From Mycoplasma sp. CSL7491-lung (GTDB taxonomy: Bacteria > Bacillota_I > Bacilli_A > Mycoplasmatales > Metamycoplasmataceae), in the NCBI RefSeq assembly GCF_018913965.1, contig NZ_JAHMHG010000001.1:434001-498000 (forward strand): a DNA stretch of 64,000 bases. Reading direction: 5' to 3'. The position numbers and the translations under genes are program-made. Within the stretch, counting starts at the first letter, position 1; each line of letters starts with the position of its first letter. Of the stretch, positions 1 to 11,900 are shown in pieces. A model generated the notes under the pieces. That model was not told the DNA's origin. It made no database searches and was given only the letters and a program-made list of their open reading frames with translations.

Positions 1-261
1 TGAAATAAATTTAGTGATGACCAAAAAATAAAAAGTGGTGCATATAAAAAGAGCTGATGAAGTGGTGGTGGATTTGCATATAATCGTGAATTCATTACAG
101 GTAATAGATCAGATAGAACATCATTAGGTAATTATTGAAACGATCAACTACTTGCATACATTTATTGAAATAAAGACAACGATAGACACAATCAAGGTTA
201 TAAAAATAAAGAAACATTACGAAAAGCAATTAAGCAAGGTTGATTGTCTTCAAGTAATTAA
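1..261 (+). CDS. C-terminal end of an unrecognised protein (gene truncated by window edge)
   Basis: Frame 1 is open from the first base to TAA at 259-261, giving the last 86 residues of a protein whose start lies outside the window. Six tryptophans are encoded, all by TGA, including a WW pair followed by SGGG. The tail is hydrophilic, rich in Asn, Tyr and Trp, with no membrane segment. A stem-loop with a U-rich tail follows 8 bases after the stop, which supports a real gene end. I do not recognise the family; a secreted enzyme or a nuclease would both be guesses. Confidence 0.6.
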
Positions 262-268
262 ATAAAAT

Positions 269-308
269 AAATATCAAGCTATTACCTAAGCTTGATATTT
301 ATATTATA
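269..308 (+). terminator. Rho-independent terminator of the first gene
   Basis: An 11-bp perfect stem (269-279 with 290-300, arms AAATATCAAGC / GCTTGATATTT) has a 10-base loop and is followed by an AT-rich tail. It begins 8 bases after the stop of the truncated plus-strand gene. Confidence 0.65.
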
Positions 309-309
309 T

Positions 310-344
310 AAAAATAACACACTTTAAATAAGTGCGTTATTTTT
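310..344 (-). terminator. Terminator of the minus-strand glycosidase operon
   Basis: A stem of 310-322 with 332-344 has one A-C mismatch. It lies directly downstream of the minus-strand stop codon at 347-349. On the minus strand the second arm ends in a run of T, as expected for an intrinsic terminator. It also faces the plus-strand terminator at 269-300, so the convergent genes are insulated on both sides. Confidence 0.6.
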
Positions 345-346
345 GA

Positions 347-2770
347 TTATTGATTTGTTTCTTCTGTAGGAGTAGAAACTTCTGTTTTAGTCAAATTAAT
401 TGTAAATTCTTTTTTGTGTTCTGTAGTACCATCTGTTACAACTACTTTTGCTTTTGCTCCAGTTTCTTTTTGTGTTTTAGCATTTGTTGTAACTTCGCTT
501 ACATAACCAAATGTATATATTCCTTCTTGTAAATTTGAATTGTTACTATTTTTAATAGTTGATTGATTAAATAATGTTTTGAAAACTTCTTCAAAAGTTT
601 TATCTTCTGGAACTTGTATTGAAAGTGTTTGTTCGTTACCGTTTAATTCAACTTCTTTATTATCTATATTTAATTTAAATGAATCACCAAATTGCTCTAA
701 TGCAGTAAATGATATTGATGCATTATTTTGTTTTTCTACTTCAGAATTTATTGAATCACCTTCTTTCAATTCTATGAATTCAAGTTCTGAAAAACCTATA
801 AATCCTTTGTTAGATTTAAATTTTGGATCAACAGTTCCTTCTGGATCTTTTAAATTAGGAATAGTTGGTGCTTCAAAAGAGAATTTGAAATATTTATCTG
901 TTGTTGGTTCAAAATTTATTGTTAACTCAAAAATATTACTATTTATAGTTTTCCCGTTTGGTAAATTATCTTCATCAATTAATTTATAATTATTCTCTAC
1001 TTTTAAATTAAAGAACTCATTATCTAATACTTTATCTTGACCAGAAACTAATTTAAAATCAGATTCATTATTTGTTGATGATGAATAAATTTTTATTCAT
1101 TCAGGAGACATTGTTTTACCATTTTGTAATTCTACTTTATCACTATGATTATATTTATCAAAATCTCCTCAAGTTTTATCTGCATTAAATCCCGATACTC
1201 TTACTCAAACTTTCATACCATGAATTTTAGAATTTGCAGGTCTATCTTTAAGATTTAAATAGAAAGTATTATGATCTTGTATTTCTGCATAATCAAATCA
1301 GTTATCTCATCTTGATGTTTGTTGTTTATTACCATCAATCAATTTAGGTAACTCAGTAGCTCTTGTTTCATTAGGTTTTTTTGGATTATGATAATCATAA
1401 TATGATTTTTCAATATCTAAATTAATCTTGTCTCTTCCTGTTAAAATTGTAGAAAACTCACTATTATTTAAATTACCAACTTGATATCCTGTAGATTTTA
1501 GAGTTAATAAAGCATATTTAGTTTCAGAACCTTCTGTTTTAGTTCCTAATAATTTAATTGTTTCGTTATTAGACATTACTTTATTTTCGTCTAAATCGCT
1601 ACCATCATAGTTTTTAAATGAATATCCTTCAAATGTATTTGATAAATAATTTTTAACATTTGTATTTGATATTATTTTTTTAACTTCAACATATTCATAA
1701 TTCAACTCTTTCTTTGAATCTTCTGTTGTTTTTTCTACGTTCGCATCTTCTGTTCCTGCTTGATCGTTACCGGTTTCAGAACCTTCTCTTTTATCGTCTT
1801 TATTTTCTTTTGAAGATTCTTCGTCTGTTTTTGCAGTGGTTTCTTCTTCGTTGTCAGATGATTTATCTCCGTCTTTATCCCCTTCGGTTTTTGTTTTATC
1901 ACCAGATTCACCGGTACTACTTTCACCTTCGGATTCAGTATCTGTTTTACTACTTTCAGAATCTTTACCGTTTGTTTTATCTTCTTGATTTTCTTTTGAA
2001 GATTCCTCGTCTGTTTTTGCAGTGGTTTCGTCTTTATTGTTAGATGTTTCGCCACCTTTATCTTCTTTTGTTTTATCTTCAGATTCACCGCTAGCACTTT
2101 CACCTTCGGATTCAGTATCTGTTTTACCAGTTTCAGAACCTTCTGTTTTATCACCTTGATTTTCTTTTGAAGATTCCTCGTCTGTCTTTGTAGTGATTTC
2201 ATCTTCGTTGTCAGATGCTTTACCACCTTTATCGTCTTTTGTTTTATCTTCAGATTCAGTTGTTGTATCACCTTCAGATTTTTTTTCTTCGTCTTTATCT
2301 TGTTTTGTATCTTCTTCTACAGGTGGAACATCAGTAGGTTTATTATCGATTAATTTTTTATTTTCAACAGTCTTTTCATATGCCTTATCTAAATTTATTT
2401 TAGCAGATACATATGCATCATTTTCTGTGCTATTTGAAGAGTAAATAGAATTTGCTCTTTGATATTCTTGTTCTAACTCTTGTCTCAATTCTGCATATTT
2501 AGCATCTGATAAAGTTTTTAAATATTCAGTAACTTTATCTAAACTTAATTTTAGTTCGTTTTTAGAATCATTATTTGTAGAATCTGAAGGTGTGTCATTT
2601 TTTGTATCCGGTTTAGCAGGATTAGAAGGTTGTTCAGGAGCAACCGGACTAGGTTTTTCTTTTTCTTTGCTAGTTGAACTACCGCAACTCATTGCCATAG
2701 TTGCAACTGAACCTAAAAGCATCGAACCTGCCATTAGGTTTGTAAAAATTTTTCTATATTTTTTACTCAT
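347..2770 (-). CDS. Surface lipoprotein with acidic tandem repeats and F5/8-like C-terminus (807 aa)
   Basis: Read with TGA as Trp the frame is continuous for 807 codons. The N-terminus is a lipoprotein signal peptide (Lys-rich start, hydrophobic core, lipobox MAMSC, Cys about 29). Residues about 75-135 form a helical module that resembles one in the protein at 39323-40999. Residues about 165-345 are Glu/Asp/Lys/Ser/Thr repeats. From about 470 the sequence looks like an F5/8 type C (discoidin) domain, from an LIDGN...SRWDNW beginning to a GFIGFSELEF ending, a fold that often binds glycans. It is the last gene of the operon; its ribosome binding site GAAAGGA overlaps the preceding stop. Inferred role: surface glycan binding or a repeat-extended adhesin. 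No enzymatic motif was seen. Confidence 0.8.
1745..2265 (-). repeat. Three tandem acidic repeat units (about 171-177 bp) inside the lipoprotein gene
   Basis: The 18-base word GTTTTATCTTCAGATTCA (plus strand) occurs at 2241-2258 and 2070-2087, and with two changes at 1893-1910, so the periods are 171 and 177 bp. Each unit encodes about 57 residues including KTDEESSKEN and a TDTESEGES-like stretch, absent from the third unit as far as I can read it. The copies differ at several codons, so the array is diverged but still alignable. Confidence 0.75.
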
Positions 2771-2788
2771 AATTTAAAGTCCTTTCAA

Positions 2789-5700
2789 TTATTTTTGTGT
2801 ATTTTGATCTAAATCTAAAATTATTTGTCTTAAATCATTTATTGGTGTTTCTAGTATTTTAGAAAGATATCTAAATTTAGCTACTAATGACTTAGCCATT
2901 GTATATTTAGTCACACTTAAATTAGGTGTAATTCTAGATTCCAATGTTTGAACTAATTTTTCATATCTTCTTATTAATTCGTTTCTTACTTCAAATGAAC
3001 GTTTAGTGAATTTATATGTATTTGTTTTAGAAAGATCTTCGGAAATTATTGTAAATTCAACAGAATATTGATCCATATATTTAATAACCTTAGCACCTTC
3101 ACTAACTTGAATGATAATATCATTTAAATCAACATTATCATCGATGTAGTAATCTTTTTGTTCAAGATTAATACCATCCACATATTTTCCTTTAATTTTT
3201 ACATCGAGCAATTGTGCTTCGCTTTCTAAAGAACTTGTTCTAAACGCTCTTAATTCCCTGACAACAACTCCATTTTTATTGTCAGGTGTTTTCATTCTTA
3301 TTCTAATTGCGGTTGCATTTACAGGAGTTGCAAATTCGAATAAGGATCCTTCGGTATCGTTTGAAGGTAGAGAAGCTACTTCAGGTTTATTTTTTAATAC
3401 TACTTCTTTTCAAAGCGAACTATCTGATAAATTCGAATCTCTATGTTCGTCGATGTGACCAACTTGGTTACCGTTTGGTAAATTAGTTATTGGTTGATCA
3501 AAGTATTCTATATGATATTCTTTTGGTAATCCTGAACCACCATCAACACCAAAGAATACTCTAAGAGAGTCTACGCTTTTAGTTTGATTTTCAGAGATAA
3601 GAACACCAACTCAATCTTCATTTCTCTTATTTCTTTGTCAATTAGATCATTTATTTATGCTTGTAGGTTGAGTTTCAATAATATTATCATTTAAATATTG
3701 TACTCTATCATTTGATCCGGCTCCATCGTTTGTAAAGCCGGCAATTGCAATAGGAGTTTTTTGATCCGAAACTCTTGCCGAAAGATTTCTGGTTAAAATA
3801 ACTCCTTGTTTATTATCTTTTGGTATTTTACGATTTACTTGGAATTCGTACACTAATAACCCTTGTTTTCCTCTTACAATATCCATTTTAATTCTTAAAG
3901 CATAACCTTTAACTGGTTTTGCAAAATTAAATATTGTACCTGCAGCATTATTTGGTGTAATAGTTGGACTTTCTTTTAGTTCAACATCTTTTCATAATGA
4001 ATCGTCTGCTAAATTACTATTTGATCCGCTAATATGTGATAATCCATTAGCATTTGGTAAATTTGTTATTGGTTGATCAAATACTTGAATTTTATAATTT
4101 GTAGGTGCTTTGGCTCCACCATCTTCACCGAATCAAACTTGAAGTTGATCAAACATTTCAGGTCCAATAATTCCACCACGTGCAAATATAGTACCTACTC
4201 AATCAGATGTTCTAGTTGAGTTTCTTTGTCAATCAGATCATTTATTTGAAGTATTGTTTCTAGGTTCTACTATTCCATCGTTTATTTTTTCGATTCTATC
4301 TTGTGAAGTAGGATCAATATCATTGGTAAAACTTGCAATTGCGGCAGGATAATCAAATCCAGTTACTTGTTTAGAAATATTTAAATAATCTCCTTCTTTT
4401 TCCGGAACAACATTTATGTTTAATTTAGCTTTTAAATCTTCAACACCATCAATTGTTCCAAAAATTGAGTAATCTTCAGAAGATTCTAGATTAGATTGAG
4501 TAAATTTATCTCATGTAACTGTTTTAGTTACTTTATTGCCTAAATTATCTGTTACAAGCACAATGTCTGGTAATTGATATGGTTCAAAACCTTTAATAGT
4601 ATTTAGTGTAATTTCTTCAACTTTTACGTAATCATAAATAGATACTGTAGCATAAACCGGTTCTTGTGTTTCAACAATAGTTCCAGTAATTAAATATACA
4701 CCCATTTGATCTGTATTTGGAATATTATCTCATTCAACAATTTGTCTTCTTGGGAATTTATCACCTTGATACATTTTCTCTATGTAATTTGGTAGACTTA
4801 TTTCTTGACCACGTTGTACAGTTAAGTTGAATGAACTATATGAATCAATATTTGATGATTCTTTTGATTTTAAAATCATTAAATTAGTTGTTTGAGTTCT
4901 AACTTTTTGACCTTTATATGTAAATTCGGCATAAACTGGTATATTATTTTTTGCAATTGAAGCATAAATTTCATTTGATTTAGAACTAAAGTATTTATTA
5001 TCTTCTGGATCCAATGTTTTAATTTGAATATTACTTAATTGATCCTGTGTAATAATTGAACCGTTTGATAGTCTTAATTCTATTTTTGCATATCTACCAC
5101 GACCTTCAATGATTGGTAAAACATCTAAATATGCTTCAGTATAATCATTTAAGTTTAAATGATATTTATACTTAAATATATTTACACTACCATCTTGTGC
5201 AGTTACTAAAATAATATATTCTCTATTAAATTCATCAATATCAACTATTAATTGCTCAACTTTTGCATTTTTATCAGTAGGAATAACTTCAATCAAAGGA
5301 TATCCATTTTTATATTCCGATTCAAGTGTATACTCTTTAGTATCATTGTCAAAATTGTCTAATAATTTTGTACCAATATAAACCATTTCTACAGTGTTAT
5401 TATTTGATTTTACTGTATCTACTTCATCGGTTAAAGCAAGTAATACACTTAAATAAGCTTTTGTTAAAATTTGAGGATTATCTTTTAAATATCCATTAAT
5501 TTCAATTTCTTGACCTGGTTCAAATTCGTTTACATTTATATTTTCGGTATTTCACACCACTTCTTTATGTTCTAATTCATTTGAGTTATTTAATACTAAA
5601 ACAGAATTAGATAAAACTAATTTTTCGCCTTTTACATATGATAAATATGTTTTTGTTGGTCTATATAATGTAGATAAATCAACAACTTCAACATTAAGAT

Positions 5701-8700
5701 CAAAAGTTTTTTCTTGATAATTAGCTGTTACTGTGTATTCGCCAGTATTTGAGTTATCTAGTTTTGTTATATCTCACTCAATATTATCATTAACTTTTGT
5801 ACCGTTAGATAAGATTAGATTAATATCATTTAAATTTGGTTGTTCAAATAAATTAATTGTTATTTTTCTCTTATCTAGAGCAAGCGGAATAATGGTATCA
5901 GTATTAGGTAAAGACTCAACTGTTAAAATTGTTGTTTGGGTTGATTCTAGATTTTCTGAATTTGCATTTAAAGTAATTTCACCAGATTTATTTGTAGATC
6001 TAACAATAACAAGCGCTTTACCATTGAATAAATGTCTTTTTCAAGTTCCGTCTTCATACGCTTTATATCTTTCGCGTGTAAGAGCGTCACCATTATCAAC
6101 TCCGACTATTTCACCATCACCTTCAACTGTAAAATTAATTAAATTATCAGCATTCGGATCTTCAATTCCATTTTCATCAACTACAGAAACATGAACATAA
6201 GATAAAGAATCGCCGTTTGATAAAATAATATTTTTCTCAGGTTTTAATTGTACTCTAACCGGAGTAGAAGCTCTTTTAATAGTGTCTGTTGCTACTAAAT
6301 TATTTTCTGAGTCGTATGCTTCAGCTGTAATTGTTTTGTTTTTAAATTCATCGTATTTAATAGGGAATTTTAAATATAACTCATTTTCGTTTGCACCTTG
6401 TTGATAAATAATCGGATTTCCTTTTTCGTCAGTGTAGTTTGTTTGTAATGTAGCGAATTCTTTGGTAGCTATTTCTTGACCATCTGCTTTTAAAATAACT
6501 TTTTTAGCATTAGAATAAACTCTTAAATCTAAAGTTCCATCTTGGTTAACAACTAAATTTCTCATTTCTGGTTTATCAAAATTTAAATGGGGAGCTATTT
6601 TAACCATAGGATGTTCTTTAACATCTAATCATTGTGATTGATATAAATAGTAATCATTTTTAGGAAATCCAGCTGTATCTACAATACCAAAATATGATGA
6701 TTTTGGTTTATCATCTCCTTTTTGACCTCATCATGGAGTAGGTTCACCAATATAATCAAATCCAGTTCAAATAAATTGACCGGCATATCATTTGTTATCT
6801 CTATCAAATTTTCATGATTGTGTAGCTGTTTTTCCTCAACCTACACGGTTATTTCCGTAATCTGATTGTTGTTTTCCATAATAATTGTTTGCGTTGGTTC
6901 CGTTATCATAACTGTTAGGTGCATATCAAACACCACGTGAACGTACGGCTGAAGATGTTTCAGAACCATATATTTTTCAATTTGGATGGAGATTATGCAA
7001 TGTCGGAGCATTTGCTTCAGAATAGTTCATTCCGACAACATCAAGTTTTTCAGAAGCTGCAGCAATATTAGCATCTTGCCCGTTACCATAACGATATCTA
7101 TCTGAACCTCATGTTACATATCTTGTTTGATCTACTTCTTTAATTCATTTAACTAAATTGGTTGCAACTGTAACACCTTTTGCTTGTGTACCTTCAGCAA
7201 TTTCATTACCAATTGACCACATTATTATTGCAGGCGAATTAATTTTTGAACGCACCATTTGTTTAACATCGAATTCTGCTCATGTTTCACCTTCAATTGC
7301 ATCAGGATGTAATGCTTGTTGCTCGAAGAATCTATGATAGTCATTTGTTTTTTTACCACCATATCAAGTATCAAATGCTTCATCAATAAATAATAACCCT
7401 AACTCTTCGGCAATTTGAACTAATTTTTGATCTGCAGGGTTATGTGTTGAACGAATTGCATTAACACCCATTTCTTTCATAATTTTCATTTGACGATAAA
7501 TGGCGTCATAACTAGCAACAGCACCCAACGCACCTTGATCATGGTGCATAGAAACACCATGGAATTTTAATCATTTTCCGTTTAAACTAAATCCATCATT
7601 AGATGTTCAATCTATTTTTCTATATCCATATCTTTGTGTTTCTTGATCTACAACAATATCGTTTCCATCTACATTTTCAATAATTTCTGTTTTTAATAAA
7701 TATAAATTTGGATTTTTAGTATCTCACAATTGAACATTATTAACGTTAAACTCTGTCTCTAACTTAATTGAACTGCTAGGGTCTATGTTGACATCTTCAG
7801 TTTGATTTGTGAATAATATAGTTTTTTCATCACCGAATTTATAAACAGTTTTTTTAATTTTAAATGTTCTTGTTTTTGAATCGTCATTTTTAATTGTATA
7901 AATAGCTTTACTTGTAACATTTGATAAGTCGTTAACATCGAAATCATTATTGATAATTTGTGTACCATATGTTTGTAAATGTAATTTATCAGTAACTTTT
8001 AATGAGACATCCCTATAAATACCTGAACCTGAATATCATCTTGATGATTCGGATTTGTTTGTTACTTTTACTGTTATAACATTCTTAGCACCTTTAGAGT
8101 AATCTAAATATTTACCAATGTTATAATTAAATTCTTGATATCCTGAAGGATAAGTAGATATATATTGTCCGTTTACATAAACTTCAGATTCCATGTAAAC
8201 ACCACCAAAATGAATCTCTATTTCTTTATCCTTTCATTCTGGTTTTACATCTAATTCTTTTCTATATCAAGCACTTCCGCCCTCTAAAGAACCTCATTCA
8301 TTTGAAATAGTTGAACTAAAATCATTATAAATTGATCAATCATGAGGTAAATTAACGTTTAGCATATGCGAATCATCAAAATTAGTTTTTTTAACTTCAA
8401 CTGAGTCGACATCATTTATTTTAGCAAATCTTCAATTATCATTTATATTAATAACTCTTTGGTTATTAGTTCCAATTTCGGTATCATTTTTTTCTTTTAC
8501 ATCTTGAATTTCGTTTTCGAAATTAATATCTTTATAACCGCTAATTTCTCTATCTACACTAAAAACTTCTTTAGTTGACAGATTTTCAAAAGTAAACTTG
8601 GCGCTCATTTTATTGTTTACATAATCATAATTTATAATTTCAACATTATTAACATTTAAATTTTGACTATTAAATTGAGACAATAATTCTGTTTTATTAT

Positions 8701-8920
8701 TCAATTGGTTAAAATCTGTAATATATTTATTTTCTAATAATTTATCAATTAGTGCAATGTTTATTTTGCTATTTGCTTTATTTTCTTCTGTAGATTGATT
8801 ATCATTTTTTTCTTTTTCACTCTCTTTTTTAGTGTTTGGTGCAAAACAAGAAACAACGGTTGCAATTGATGCAAAACTGACTAATGATCCTAATATAATT
8901 AATGATTTATATTTTTTCAT
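2789..8920 (-). CDS. Glycoside hydrolase family 2 lipoprotein, beta-galactosidase-like (2043 aa)
   Basis: One code-4 frame of 2043 codons joins what look like many fragments. The lipoprotein signal ends in a VVSC lipobox. The GH2 sugar-binding domain (PHDWS, RWYSGSGIYRDVSL) precedes the TIM barrel. The acid/base is Glu573 in SIGNEI and the nucleophile Glu654 in GSETSSAVRSRG, the pattern of BgaA-type surface beta-galactosidases. Downstream come Ig-like / DUF4982-like and invasin-like domains (about 770-1200), then two F5/8-like repeats and a helical tail. The enzyme should sit on the outer membrane face and remove beta-linked galactose from host glycans; beta-glucuronidase activity is the main alternative. 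AAGGAG lies before the ATG and overlaps the stop of the upstream GH84 gene, 8 bases away, so the two are translated together. Confidence 0.87.
3235..4345 (-). repeat. Two tandem F5/8-like (discoidin) domains in the GH2 protein
   Basis: Two stretches of about 170 residues, encoded at about 4345-3835 and 3755-3235, share the same ordered motifs. These are AGFTND-like start, a DRI/DRV...LND/IND segment, NKWS(D/N)WQRN, DWVG, VWFGEDGG or VFFGVDGG, FDQPITNLPN, LWK(D/E)V, and a final ALRIKM or AIRIRM plus E-V/A-F. This indicates an internal duplication of a putative carbohydrate-binding module. Confidence 0.7.
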
Positions 8921-8928
8921 AATTCTCC

Positions 8929-11900
8929 TTAATTATTTTTATTCTTTTTAATTTTTTTAAATGCAAGATAAAGGGCCATACCAAATGTAACAATCGCATT
9001 TAATACAATTAATAAAACTAATGAACTTGAAACATTATTTTCTTTTTTTGTATTTTTAGATGGCGACTCTTTTTCAATTACCACAACATTATTCTCAGGT
9101 TTAGTTCCTATATTTGATTCGATTAATGAATACTTATGAGCAGTATTAATTAAATCATCAGTTTGATCTAATAATTTTGCAAATTCAATTTCGTTTTGTG
9201 GATTTTCTTTTAGAGAAGTTTCGATATTATTAACCAATTTTGTTGTTGAAGAATAAATTTCAAAAGGTTTAGAATTGTCTTTTGCTTCTCTAGATTTTTC
9301 TAATAAATCACTTAAAACCTGTTTTTTAGTTAAAAAATCTTGGTACATTTTATTTAAAGTATCTTTTTTTAACTCTAATGTTTCTAAATCTCTACCTTTT
9401 TGATACAATTCTTCGACTTTATCAGAATAGGTTTTTGGATCATATTCCTCTAAACTTAATAATTTTTCCGCTTGATATTTAATATTTCTTTTTCATTGAA
9501 CAAAAATATCATTTAAATTATCATCTATATCATAAAGGTTTTGTAAATACATTGTTGTTGAAATATTATTAGATAAAGAATTTAATTTATCATTAACACT
9601 ATCTTTTATTCTTAAATATTCTTCTAAATATTTATCGAGATTTAAATTATTTTTATTTAAATTTAAGTCGTCTATAGATACTTCTAAATCTTTTACAAAT
9701 TTTTGGAATAATTTTGAATTTATATATTTATTTGAAGGTTTTAATAAATCTAACTTATCTTTAAATTTAGTTAATTGCGATTTAACTATTTTTGATACTT
9801 TTTCAAAATAAGCTGCGTTAATCTCTTTAATTTGTTGGTTTCTCTTATTTAAAGCTTCTTTAGAATAAAAATCTAAGTTTTTACGTGTCACGTCTAATAA
9901 TTTATATTCTAAAGTTAAATCTAATTTTAAAATATTATTTTTAGTAATTAGATCAATAGAATTTTCTAGAATATTTATTTCCTTTAAGGATTCATCATTT
10001 ATTTGTGCTTTTTCTAAAGGTACTACTTTTAGTTCAGATAGTTTTTCTCCGATGGAAGATAATTCACTATTAAAATGAATACTTTCATTATTATCGTAAT
10101 ATTTATCTAAATTATTAATCAAATCATTCATTTTTTCAAACACATGATTTGGATAATCATTACTTGTAGATAAACTCAATAAATCTTTTCTTAAAGTATA
10201 TAATTCTAAATAACGATCAGATTTAGATTTATCAAATACTAATTTACTTTTGATTTTAGTTAATTTGTCAATTCATTTTAAAACTTCATCGTTAGTTAAA
10301 CTATTATTTCTAGTATTTTTAAATGATTTGAATGTTAATAAATTATTATTAAGCATAACAAATGTTTTTTTAGTTAAATCTTCTGAACTATATTTTTCTA
10401 ATTCCGCAACTAAGGAATCAAGTTTGTTAATATTATCTTGATTTGCTACAACATCATAAACATACTTAGATTTTATAAGTTCGTTTCTCAATCTATTAAT
10501 TGCAATTTGTGAATATCCTAATTTGTTTTTTAACAATTCTTCTGCTTTAAAAATTAATGTATCAATATTTTGGTTTGATGTAAATGTAATATTTTCGTGT
10601 TTTTTTCGAGATTCTTTTAAATCTTCTAATGCAGTTTTAACTTCTGAATAATCTAAACGATTAAAATTACTTAAAACATCAATTTTATCAAGATGCAATT
10701 TAGAATTTCTATATTGAATATTTAGTTTAAGAACAATTTCATCTTTATCGAGAGGTGCTCTAAAAAAGTTTTCCACTTGGTCTAGATTACCCATTTTTTT
10801 GTTTTGGGTGACTCCGGTTGTTTTATTGTAAACTGTCGCATAAACTAAAGCATGCGAAATATAAAGAGGGTCTTGCTTAATGTAAAATTCATTAAATAAA
10901 GCATTTTCATCTGATTCACTTTCGATAACTAATTCTCCGTTATCAGAGTGCGAAGTAAAGATAAAATCAGAATCTTGGAATAAATATTTATACATATTCA
11001 TTTCTTCGTTATAATCCGATGAATGAACTCTATAATTATTTACTTTTTCGACATTTTGCTTATTGGCACCATTGGTTATTTGTTCAACATGTGAACTTCT
11101 TACTAAGCTAAAATCAGTAATACTAAACTCTAATTCTTCTTCTGAATCGTTGAATAAAATAATATATCTAGCAATAAAAGGTTTTTCATCTGATACATCT
11201 TTAGGTACTGAGTTAATTTTATCAAATGTTGTTGAATAATATTTCTTTAGTTTCTTGTTATCTTTATCTTTTCCATCTAGAACTAAATTATATGATGTTA
11301 TTTGTGAGACGACATTTAAATCAAACGCAATATATTGACCACCTTTTAAAGTTAAAGTTTGTTTTGTTTCATCTTTAGGACTTAAGTATTCTATTTTTGA
11401 TGCACCAATATATGCTGCACCCACATTTTCACGGTTATTAGGATCTATATTTGAAATAATTTGAGAATTTGCACTTTCATTTTCAACAGTTTGCTTATAC
11501 AATTCTGGATTTGCAATTTGACTTTTATTTTCTTTTGAAACATATAAATTATCTAAATTTATATTTCCTGACTTTGATTTAATAAAATTAATTTTATTTA
11601 AAATGAGTTTTGCAAGAGGTTCTAAATATTGATTACCTGGTCTAACAATTTTTTCTTTATCTCTTGGTTTTGAGCCTTCTTTTAAATCTTCTCTAATTAA
11701 ATGTTTAGCAAAATTAAATGCCTCTCTAGCTTTATCAGCGTATTGATATGCTTCAAATAATTTAGCTTGTTTTAATCTAATGTTAAAATCATATGAATTT
11801 AATTCATCAAACAATTTCATTGCTACTAAACCATTCTTAATTGTTTCGGCTATTTTAGATAATGATAATCCAAATAATTCCATTTCTTGCTTCATTTTTT

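Noticed and set aside
1735..2271. Lys-rich 178-codon minus-strand frame
   Set aside because: A shifted-frame shadow of the acidic repeats: GAA/GAT-rich codons read one base off give Lys/Gln/Leu. No ribosome binding site, and it is wholly inside a well supported gene.
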